A stretch of DNA of 5,228 nt from CAZFHZ01 sp964519015 (GTDB lineage Bacteria; Blakebacterota; Blakebacteria; Blakebacterales; CAYUVJ01): NCBI GenBank assembly GCA_964519015.1, contig CAZFHZ010000175.1, forward strand, positions 1-5,228, read 5' to 3'. The position numbers and the translations under genes are program-made. Below, in pieces: positions 1 through 4,443 of the stretch. Every line of letters starts with the position of its first letter. Within the stretch, counting starts at the first letter, position 1. Below the pieces are notes generated by a model, which saw only the letters and a list, made by a program, of their open reading frames with translations, was not told where the DNA came from and ran no database searches.

Positions 1-66
1 CGCTGGGGTGGGCTGGAGCGACAGGGCTGCCGCGAGCAGGAGGAGGATATGGACCCGGGTGCGCAT
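1..66 (-). CDS. N-terminus of an exported protein (partial, runs off the left edge)
   Basis: Reading leftward from an ATG at 66-64, the 22 visible codons form a textbook export signal. There is a basic start (M-R-T-R-V-H), a hydrophobic core (ILLLLAAALSL) and a small/proline-rich segment ending P-T-P-A at the window edge. An in-frame TGA at 123-121 bounds the frame, and the only other in-frame candidate start is a TTG at 102 with no spaced Shine-Dalgarno. The ribosome site ahead of the ATG is weak: only GGGCG near 80-76 is seen, and the ATG sits between two CCCGGG arms. The gap to the serpin stop at 160 is 93 nt, so it may be the last visible gene of the serpin operon. The mature protein is outside the window, so function cannot be named. 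It could be a further surface protein or inhibitor. I infer a gene from the signal-peptide pattern alone. Confidence 0.6.
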   Translation of the reverse strand, partial: MRTRVHILLLLAAALSLQPTPA

Positions 67-72
67 CCCGGG
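54..72 (-). promoter_or_regulatory. CCCGGG inverted repeat enclosing a start codon
   Basis: Two CCCGGG arms (54-59 and 67-72) flank a 7-nt loop (60-66). In leftward RNA, a 6-bp all-GC stem would place the ATG of the partial exported gene in the loop. The loop also contains the palindrome TGCGCA. It could hinder initiation or be chance in GC-rich DNA. No T-run follows, so it is not a standard intrinsic terminator. Confidence 0.3.
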
Positions 73-159
73 ATATTCGCCCGGCGGGAGGGGGCCGTGC
101 AATCCCCTACTCGTTTCGAGTCAGGAAGGAGACCGTCACCGCCGGGTGCGGGGAGCCCT

Positions 160-1407
160 TCAGTTGGAGGGTCCCAGGTACTTCCCGATGAAGAGGATAG
201 TTCCGCTCAGCCTCTCCCGGAGCACGAAGACGAACGGCCGGTCCACCACGATGTAGAGCTTCTGGTCCGGCCCCACCGAGGTGAGCTCCACGACCACCAC
301 CGTGACCGCCGCCGCCTCGGTCCCCTTCTCATCCACCTCCACGAAGGTCTTGTGGATGACCTGGGAGATGAACAAGTCGAGCGGGGAAGTGACCATCCGG
401 CTGAAGTCGGCCTGGCCGGGAGTGAAGGCGGTGGCCATGCCCAGGGCGCTCAGCACGTCCTTGAGCTGGATCTTGTACTCGAGTTTGAACTTGGGGAGCT
501 GGAGCAGACCGACCGGGTGTTCGGCGAGCCCCTCTACGATCCCCTGCCAGCGGGCCGCGTCCAGCCCGGCGATCATCGTGTCCAGGTCCACCTCCTCGCC
601 GGGGAGCAGCACGGTCATGCTGTAAAATCCGTTCCCGTAAGGGAGGTCCACCGCCGTCAGCTCCTCGTCGGTGAAGACGGGGAGGTCGGCCGCCAGTTGC
701 ATGGAGGGCACCTCGGCCGTGGAGCCGTCTGCAAGGTGGAACGTCCGCTCCTCGGTCTTGTCCGCTTCGAACTGCCAGGTCCAGTCCCCCTTGAAGTAGA
801 TCGCGTTGATCAGGAACATCACCACGTTGGGATCGATCGGGGATTCGATGACCTCGGGGATCTTCCCGTGGGTCTTGTCGTCCACCCAACCGTTGATGGT
901 CCCGGCCGCCCCCGGGTCCGAGAAATCGAGCGCCTGCACCACGGCGTCGAAGTAGTCCCGGTTCAGGGTCACGAAGGCCGGTGCGACCGGGAAGCCCTCC
1001 CGGTACCAGATCGAGTTGGCGATCTCGAAGACGACCTTCCGGTCCAGTCCGGTGAGCAGGTTGATCAGGCTGCGGTAGGAGGCGTTGATCTCCTCCTCGG
1101 TCAGCCCGGCCAGCTCCAGCGCCTGCTCCATGCCGGTGCGGGTGGTGCCGGCCGCCCCGTTCAGGGTCATCCCCAGGGCCATCGAGACGCTGAGCGGGGA
1201 GAGGAATAAGTTCTTACCGGTCTCGGCCTCGCTGACCGCCCGGAAGAGCTTGAGCCCGAACAGGTTGCCCGAAGTGATGAGTCCCTCCTCCTGCTCCGTC
1301 AGCGCCCGCGGCAGGACCGGTTCGGTCGGCTCGGCCGGGTTCCTGGTACAGGCAGTAAAGGTCGAGAAAACGGCCAGGAGAGCGATCGTTCGCGACAATG
1401 CGTTCAT
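160..1407 (-). CDS. Serpin 1: secreted, probably lipid-anchored serine protease inhibitor
   Basis: A full-length serpin of 415 aa. Serpins trap target proteases covalently when the cleaved reactive-centre loop inserts into beta-sheet A. The N-terminus is a signal peptide with Cys20 in F-T-A-C, a weak lipobox, which suggests outer-membrane or surface anchoring. Core landmarks follow: NLFLSPLSVSMALG (about 66-79, helix B/shutter), FLINAIYFKGDW (198-209), LPYGNGFYSMTVLLP in the B-sheet, and LPKFKLEYKI. The hinge is E-K-G-T-E-A-A-A-V-T with G at 362, as in inhibitory members. The serpin signature fits IVVDRPFVFVL. Canonical counting places P1-P1' at T-S in VVVVELTSVG. The loop between hinge and RPFVF is long, about 4 residues more than in alpha-1-antitrypsin. 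ATG 1407 was chosen over GTG 1416 because AAGGAG lies 8 nt upstream and overlaps that GTG. Codons 68-162 are identical in DNA to serpin 2. Target protease unknown. Confidence 0.95.
   Translation of the reverse strand: MNALSRTIALLAVFSTFTACTRNPAEPTEPVLPRALTEQEEGLITSGNLFGLKLFRAVSEAETGKNLFLSPLSVSMALGMTLNGAAGTTRTGMEQALELAGLTEEEINASYRSLINLLTGLDRKVVFEIANSIWYREGFPVAPAFVTLNRDYFDAVVQALDFSDPGAAGTINGWVDDKTHGKIPEVIESPIDPNVVMFLINAIYFKGDWTWQFEADKTEERTFHLADGSTAEVPSMQLAADLPVFTDEELTAVDLPYGNGFYSMTVLLPGEEVDLDTMIAGLDAARWQGIVEGLAEHPVGLLQLPKFKLEYKIQLKDVLSALGMATAFTPGQADFSRMVTSPLDLFISQVIHKTFVEVDEKGTEAAAVTVVVVELTSVGPDQKLYIVVDRPFVFVLRERLSGTILFIGKYLGPSN
922..1206 (-). repeat. Identical 285-bp tract, copy in serpin 1
   Basis: Every base matches 2214-2498 at an offset of 1,292. 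The tract covers exactly codons 68-162 of serpin 1. By hand count, the adjoining homologous DNA is only about 83% identical on the 1207-1350 side (24 mismatches in 144) and about 69% on the 841-921 side. The sharp borders suggest gene conversion between the paralogues rather than uniform divergence after duplication. Confidence 0.9.
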
Positions 1408-1415
1408 GGTACCCA

Positions 1416-1421
1416 CTCCTT
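1416..1421 (-). promoter_or_regulatory. Shine-Dalgarno of serpin 1
   Basis: AAGGAG on the minus strand stands 8 nt before ATG 1407. It overlaps the alternative GTG at 1416-1414, which settles the start in favour of the ATG. A GGTACC motif lies between it and the ATG. A GGTACC also lies near the serpin 2 start, so the leaders look homologous. Confidence 0.8.
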
Positions 1422-1441
1422 CGACAGGATCGTCACCGCCT

Positions 1442-1460
1442 CCCCGTGCCCGTCGCGGGG
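1442..1460 (-). other. Weak hairpin in the inter-serpin gap
   Basis: In the 59-nt gap between the serpins, CCCC-G and C-GGGG arms can pair as 5 bp around a 9-nt interior that allows one more G-C pair. It lies just past the serpin 2 stop. No U-run follows, so I do not call a terminator. It might stabilise RNA ends or reduce read-through. The same gap and the region after serpin 1 share a 10-bp CGTCACCGCC (1431-1440 and 134-143), suggesting the duplicated unit extends past the stop codon. Confidence 0.2.
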
Positions 1461-1466
1461 GAATGT

Positions 1467-2705
1467 TCAGACAACCGGATTCAGGACCAGCCCGATGAAC
1501 AGGATCGTCCCCGAGAGCCGCTCCCGGATGACGAAGACGAACGGACGACAGATGGAAATTTCTTCAATGCCCCGAGCCATTGAGACACTGGTCACGGCGG
1601 CCGCCTCGGTCCCCTGTTCGTTCACGTCCACGAAAGTCTTGTGCTTGACCTCATCGATCCACAACCCACCGCTGCCGTCCGAGGTCATGCGGGTGAAGTC
1701 GGCCTCTCCGCTGAAGGCGGCCTCCATCCCCATCGCCTTGAGGACATCGTTCAGCTTGATCTCGTAGGCGAGCCGGAACTTGGGCAACGTCAGGAAGTCC
1801 AGAGAACGCGCCGACAGTCCCGCCAAGATCGCTTCCCACTTTGCCTGGTCCAGACTCTCGATCCAGCCGTAAATCGCTCCGGTATCTCTGGGCATGAGGA
1901 CCGTCATACTGTAAGCGCCGCCGCCGTAGGGCAGGTCAACCACATCAACCCCTTCATCGGAGAAACACGCGACCTCGACGGGAGAGATCTGCATGGTCGG
2001 CACCTGGATCGAACGACCGTCCAGCAGATAGAAAGCCCGCGGGGCCGTGCCGGAGGAGTCGAAGCGGTATTTCCAGTCCCCTTTGAAGTAGATGGCATTG
2101 ATCAGGAACATCACGGTGGCCGGATCGATCGGCCGGCTCACGATTTCGGTAATCTTCCCATGGGTTTTCTCGTCCACCCAGCCGTCGATTAAATCGGCCG
2201 CCCCGGGGTCGGCGAAATCGAGCGCCTGCACCACGGCGTCGAAGTAGTCCCGGTTCAGGGTCACGAAGGCCGGTGCGACCGGGAAGCCCTCCCGGTACCA
2301 GATCGAGTTGGCGATCTCGAAGACGACCTTCCGGTCCAGTCCGGTGAGCAGGTTGATCAGGCTGCGGTAGGAGGCGTTGATCTCCTCCTCGGTCAGCCCG
2401 GCCAGCTCCAGCGCCTGCTCCATGCCGGTGCGGGTGGTGCCGGCCGCCCCGTTCAGGGTCATCCCCAGGGCCATCGAGACGCTGAGCGGGGAGAGGAAGA
2501 GGTTCTTCCCGGCCTCGGTTGCGCTGACCGCCTGGAAGAGCTTAAGCCCGAACAGGTTGCCCGAGGTGATGAGCCCCTCCTCCGAATCGGTTAGGGCGCG
2601 TGGGAGCACCGGTTCAGTCGGCTCGGCGGGGTTCCTGGTGCAGGCGGAGGAGGTCAGCAGGACGAAGGCAGCCAGGAACGGAAGTGGGAAGAGACGCGAT
2701 GACAC
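1467..2705 (-). CDS. Serpin 2: secreted, probably lipid-anchored serine protease inhibitor
   Basis: A 412-aa full-length paralogue of serpin 1, lying 59 nt upstream of it on the same strand and probably co-transcribed. The export signal (SSRLFPLPFLAAFVLL) ends at Cys22 in S-S-A-C, after which C-T-R-N-P-A-E-P matches serpin 1 exactly. It keeps the serpin shutter region, FLINAIYFKGDW, LPKFRLAYEI and the inhibitory hinge E-Q-G-T-E-A-A-A-V-T (G at 365). Its reactive-centre loop SVSMARGIEEISIC is 6 residues shorter than that of serpin 1. It carries Arg378-Gly379 at the predicted scissile region, which would favour a trypsin-like target if Arg is P1; strict counting puts Gly at P1. Cys386 replaces the usual D/N/Q of the serpin signature before RPFVF. 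GTG 2705 was chosen because GGGAGG lies 8 nt upstream and the signal peptide begins there. The longer frame to 2816 adds 37 residues that do not resemble a leader. Confidence 0.94.
   Translation of the reverse strand: MSSRLFPLPFLAAFVLLTSSACTRNPAEPTEPVLPRALTDSEEGLITSGNLFGLKLFQAVSATEAGKNLFLSPLSVSMALGMTLNGAAGTTRTGMEQALELAGLTEEEINASYRSLINLLTGLDRKVVFEIANSIWYREGFPVAPAFVTLNRDYFDAVVQALDFADPGAADLIDGWVDEKTHGKITEIVSRPIDPATVMFLINAIYFKGDWKYRFDSSGTAPRAFYLLDGRSIQVPTMQISPVEVACFSDEGVDVVDLPYGGGAYSMTVLMPRDTGAIYGWIESLDQAKWEAILAGLSARSLDFLTLPKFRLAYEIKLNDVLKAMGMEAAFSGEADFTRMTSDGSGGLWIDEVKHKTFVDVNEQGTEAAAVTSVSMARGIEEISICRPFVFVIRERLSGTILFIGLVLNPVV
2214..2498 (-). repeat. Identical 285-bp tract, copy in serpin 2
   Basis: This is the partner of 922-1206, with no mismatch over 285 bases. 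It encodes the helix-rich N-terminal scaffold from L-F-L-S-P to A-L-D-F. Because synonymous sites are identical too, selection on the protein alone does not explain it. The donor and direction of transfer cannot be read from two copies. Confidence 0.9.
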
Positions 2706-2713
2706 GACGGTAC

Positions 2714-2719
2714 CCTCCC
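2714..2719 (-). promoter_or_regulatory. Shine-Dalgarno of serpin 2
   Basis: GGGAGG on the minus strand lies 8 nt before GTG 2705. It decides this start over upstream in-frame candidates, which would read through this site. A GGTACC follows it, as in the serpin 1 leader. Confidence 0.7.
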
Positions 2720-2723
2720 GGCC

Positions 2724-2738
2724 CACGGCCAGGCTGTG
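2724..2738. promoter_or_regulatory. Imperfect dyad just upstream of serpin 2
   Basis: A 15-bp imperfect palindrome (CAC-g-GCC-a-GGC-t-GTG) sits immediately ahead of the serpin 2 Shine-Dalgarno, in the 143-nt gap between cupin and serpin 2. It could be an operator or RNA hairpin, or chance in GC-rich DNA. I see no convincing -35/-10 pair in this gap, so serpin 2 may be read from the cupin promoter. Confidence 0.2.
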
Positions 2739-2848
2739 CGGAGGAAGTTCAGCAGGTCGACCGGCCCCGGCGGTTCCCAAGCCGGCGTCCATCAGGTAGA
2801 ACGATACTCCCACCACTCCCGTTCATGCCATCCGGGCGGAGTGTCGGT

Positions 2849-3178
2849 CTACTTCACCCGGTAGCGGTCGGGCTGGTCGAAGATGACCAGGGCGTGGTAG
2901 CCGGCCCGGACCCAGGCGGCGTGGACCACGCCTTCCGGGATGTAGATGCTCTCACCGACTCGATAGGTCCGCTTATCGCCCTCCAGCTCCAGCTGCAGCT
3001 CACCGGCGATCACGATCTCCCATTGAGCGCTATGGCTATGGGCCGGCACCTCAACATCCTGGGTGAAGTGCAGGAACACCGCCTGGATCGCTTCACCCTG
3101 GAGCAGGTAGCCGGTAACCCCGGCATATGGGAGGTCCAGCTCGGGCAGCTTCTCGATGAAGGGGGGGAATCTCTTCAT
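2849..3178 (-). CDS. Small single-domain cupin protein
   Basis: A 109-aa cytoplasmic cupin with no signal peptide. The compact beta-barrel is expected to hold one metal ion. Motif 1 is H47-S-H49 with Q52, followed by W-E-I-V-I-A-G-E. Motif 2 is G75-E-S-I-Y-I-P81-E-G83-V-V-H86. The likely metal ligands are H47, H49, Q52 and H86. It resembles a common family of about 110-residue cupins that start K-x-F-P-x-F-x-E-K-L-P and end D-R-Y-x-V-K. That family has no established substrate to my knowledge, so isomerase, sugar-binding or sensor roles are all open. ATG 3178 has AAGGAG 9 nt upstream; the longer frame upstream runs into the tRNA region and is spurious. It is the first gene of the leftward group, 143 nt ahead of serpin 2. 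Co-transcription is possible, but a shared function is not evident. Confidence 0.88.
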   Translation of the reverse strand: MKRFPPFIEKLPELDLPYAGVTGYLLQGEAIQAVFLHFTQDVEVPAHSHSAQWEIVIAGELQLELEGDKRTYRVGESIYIPEGVVHAAWVRAGYHALVIFDQPDRYRVK

Positions 3179-3349
3179 GATCGAGGTCTCCTTGTTCGCC
3201 AAGGTCATGGGAGGGATATGGTCATGTCCTCTGTTGATACGTATGAAACCATGGACACAAGGTAGTCCATTCAATGAGGGGTCGCAGGGTGGGGTTTTCT
3301 TTATCGAGACTCCGGAGGATATTCGAAGGTAGGATGTTGGAGGTCCCGT
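3179..3349. other. Divergent intergenic region with two dyads
   Basis: This 171-bp gap separates the leftward cupin/serpin group from the rightward tRNA, so it should hold promoters for both. It is visibly richer in A/T than the genes. It contains an inverted repeat ATGGAC-N8-GTCCAT (3251-3270) and a palindrome ATACGTAT (3237-3244), extendable to TTgATACGTATgAA (3234-3247). Either could be a regulator-binding site for the cupin promoter. I could not place a confident -35/-10 pair on either strand. Confidence 0.35.
3188..3193 (-). promoter_or_regulatory. Shine-Dalgarno of the cupin gene
   Basis: AAGGAG on the minus strand lies 9 nt before ATG 3178. It supports this start rather than the longer in-frame extension towards 3511. 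Confidence 0.8.
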
Positions 3350-3436
3350 GGAGGGTTGCGCCGAACTGGTAAGGCAGCGGTCTTGAAAACCGCCGGGCGA
3401 AAGCCCCTCGGGGTTCGAATCCCCGGCCCTCCGCCA
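3350..3436 (+). tRNA. tRNA-Ser (anticodon TGA)
   Basis: A cloverleaf folds by eye. The acceptor is GGAGGGT (3350-3356) against GCCCTCC (3426-3432), with one G-U pair, discriminator G3433 and an encoded CCA (3434-3436). The anticodon stem is GCGGT/ACCGC around loop CTTGAAA, giving anticodon TGA (3384-3386), which reads UCN-type serine codons, chiefly UCA. The long variable arm GGGC-GAAA-GCCC is the class II mark expected for serine. The T arm is CGGGG-TTCGAAT-CCCCG. The D stem is GCC/GGC; three bases (TGC) rather than two separate it from the acceptor. It is not tRNA-Sec, whose anticodon is TCA. Confidence 0.95.
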
Positions 3437-3444
3437 TCTTCCCG

Positions 3445-3464
3445 ACCGGTTTTGATTGACCGGT
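3445..3464 (+). other. ACCGGT inverted repeat after the tRNA
   Basis: ACCGGT-N8-ACCGGT, 8 nt past the tRNA CCA end, can form a 6-bp stem. The T-run (TTTT) falls at the start of the loop rather than after the stem, so it is a poor intrinsic terminator. Its right arm overlaps the palindrome at 3459-3480, so the two structures would exclude one another. Confidence 0.25.
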
Positions 3465-3483
3465 GCCCATGGGCGCCTGTACT
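3456..3483 (+). promoter_or_regulatory. Candidate promoter with palindromic spacer, upstream of the ABC operon
   Basis: TTGACC (3456-3461, 5/6 to the -35 consensus) and TGTACT (3478-3483, 4/6 to the -10) are 16 bp apart. The spacer is exactly the near-perfect palindrome GGTGCCCATGGGCGCC (3462-3477, one mispair, G-T). With an imperfect extension it spans 3459-3480. Transcription would start near 3490, about 36 nt before GTG 3526. A repressor bound here would block polymerase. The promoter is read from consensus match only. Confidence 0.35.
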
Positions 3484-3513
3484 TCTCCCGACAGTCCGTC
3501 CGCCAGACCATGT

Positions 3514-3517
3514 GGAG
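3514..3517 (+). promoter_or_regulatory. Shine-Dalgarno of the ABC ATPase gene
   Basis: GGAG lies 8 nt before GTG 3526. It supports that start over ATG 3463, which lies inside the candidate promoter spacer and would add a 21-residue low-similarity tail. Confidence 0.6.
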
Positions 3518-3525
3518 ATCCGCCT

Positions 3526-4443
3526 GTGTACGCCGTCGAGATCGAAGGGATCACCAAGACCTTCGGCGAGGTGACGGCTGTGGACGATCTCTCCCTGAAC
3601 GTCCCCAGGGGGAGCGTCTACGGCTTCATCGGACCGAACGGCTCGGGCAAGACCACCACCCTGCGCATGATCATGAACATCTTCTACCCCGACCGGGGTG
3701 CGATCCGGGTCTTCGGTGAGCAGCTCACCGGTTCGGCCACCGACCGGATCGGCTACATGCCCGAGGAGCGCGGCCTCTACCGGAAGATGAAGGTACTCGA
3801 ACTGCTGTGCTTCTACGGTGACCTGAAGGACGGCCGTAATGTGGCCGCCGAGGCCCAGGCGTGGCTGGAACGGTTCGACCTGACCGCCTGGGGGAAGAAG
3901 AAGGTCGACACCCTGAGCAAGGGGATGAGCCAGAAGGTGCAGTTCATCGCCACCATCGTGGCCCGGCCCGAGCTGGTCATCCTGGACGAACCCTTCAGCG
4001 GACTCGACCCGGTCAACTTGGAATTGCTGCGGGACACGGTCCTGGAACTGCAGCGGGGGGGCACCACGGTCATCTTCAGCACCCACGACATGAGTGTGGC
4101 CGAGCAGATGTGCGACTTCATCTTCATGATCTTCAAGGGGCGGAAGGTGCTCGACGGCACGCTCGAATCCATCCAGGACCAGTACGGCCTCGACACCATC
4201 CGCCTGCGCACCGACGGCGGCTCCGCTGCCATGCAGGGGATCGCCGGGGTGGAGAAGGTGGTCGACTACGGCCGGGAGCAGGAACTCCGGCTGGCCAAGG
4301 GTGCCGATCCCCAGCGGATCATGCAGGCGGTCATGGAGCGCACCCGGGTCCAGCACTTCGAGGTCGCCAAGCCTTCCCTCCACGACATCTTCATCCGCAT
4401 CGCCGGTCCCCAGGCCCGGGAGGAGGTGACCGCCGATGCGTAA
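3526..4443 (+). CDS. ABC transporter ATP-binding protein, NatA/DUF4162 type
   Basis: A 305-aa cytoplasmic ATPase subunit that powers an ABC-2 exporter. The N-terminal nucleotide-binding domain shows Walker A GPNGSGKTT (36-44), the Q-loop region as YMPEERGLY (77-85, the form usual in NatA-like ATPases, lacking a classic Gln), signature LSKGMSQ (130-136), Walker B LVILDEP (150-156), D-loop SGLDP (158-162) and switch His187 in S-T-H-D. The C-terminal tail, from about 210 to S-L-H-D-I-F-I-R, matches the DUF4162 extension of NatA/YhaQ-like subunits. GTG 3526 is preferred because conserved sequence (Y-A-V-E-I-E-G-I-T-K-T-F-G) begins there and a Shine-Dalgarno precedes it. The gene ends 8 bases inside the permease gene, so the two subunits are made together. 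Family members export sodium, drugs or peptides; the substrate cannot be read here. Confidence 0.95.
   Translation: MYAVEIEGITKTFGEVTAVDDLSLNVPRGSVYGFIGPNGSGKTTTLRMIMNIFYPDRGAIRVFGEQLTGSATDRIGYMPEERGLYRKMKVLELLCFYGDLKDGRNVAAEAQAWLERFDLTAWGKKKVDTLSKGMSQKVQFIATIVARPELVILDEPFSGLDPVNLELLRDTVLELQRGGTTVIFSTHDMSVAEQMCDFIFMIFKGRKVLDGTLESIQDQYGLDTIRLRTDGGSAAMQGIAGVEKVVDYGREQELRLAKGADPQRIMQAVMERTRVQHFEVAKPSLHDIFIRIAGPQAREEVTADA
4421..4429 (+). promoter_or_regulatory. Strong Shine-Dalgarno of the permease inside the ATPase gene
   Basis: AGGAGGTGA, a full-length complement to the 16S rRNA tail, ends 6 nt before ATG 4436, with the AGGAGG core 9 nt away. It lies inside the ATPase coding region. Together with the 8-base gene overlap this indicates translational coupling. 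Confidence 0.85.

Noticed and set aside
109..121. ACTCG-TTT-CGAGT hairpin after serpin 1 as a terminator
   Set aside because: The stem is only 5 bp and no T-run follows on the minus strand. A gene start appears just beyond it.
49..1209. Long plus-strand frame with an AGGAGGAGG ribosome-like site before ATG 49
   Set aside because: It is antisense to serpin 1, the protein is low-complexity (D, R, G, V, H-rich), and the apparent ribosome site is the complement of the Leu codons in the exported protein's signal peptide.
2706..2816. N-terminal extension of serpin 2 starting at 2816
   Set aside because: It would place a 37-residue non-hydrophobic tail before a good signal peptide and read through the Shine-Dalgarno at 2714-2719.
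3350..3436. tRNA-Ser as an integration site for a mobile element
   Set aside because: There is no integrase, and I see no duplicated tRNA 3' end in the window. The neighbours are ordinary transporter and cupin genes.
3179..3511. N-terminal extension of the cupin to 3511
   Set aside because: It crosses the tRNA gene on the opposite strand, and the extra sequence has no cupin character. ATG 3178 has a proper ribosome site.
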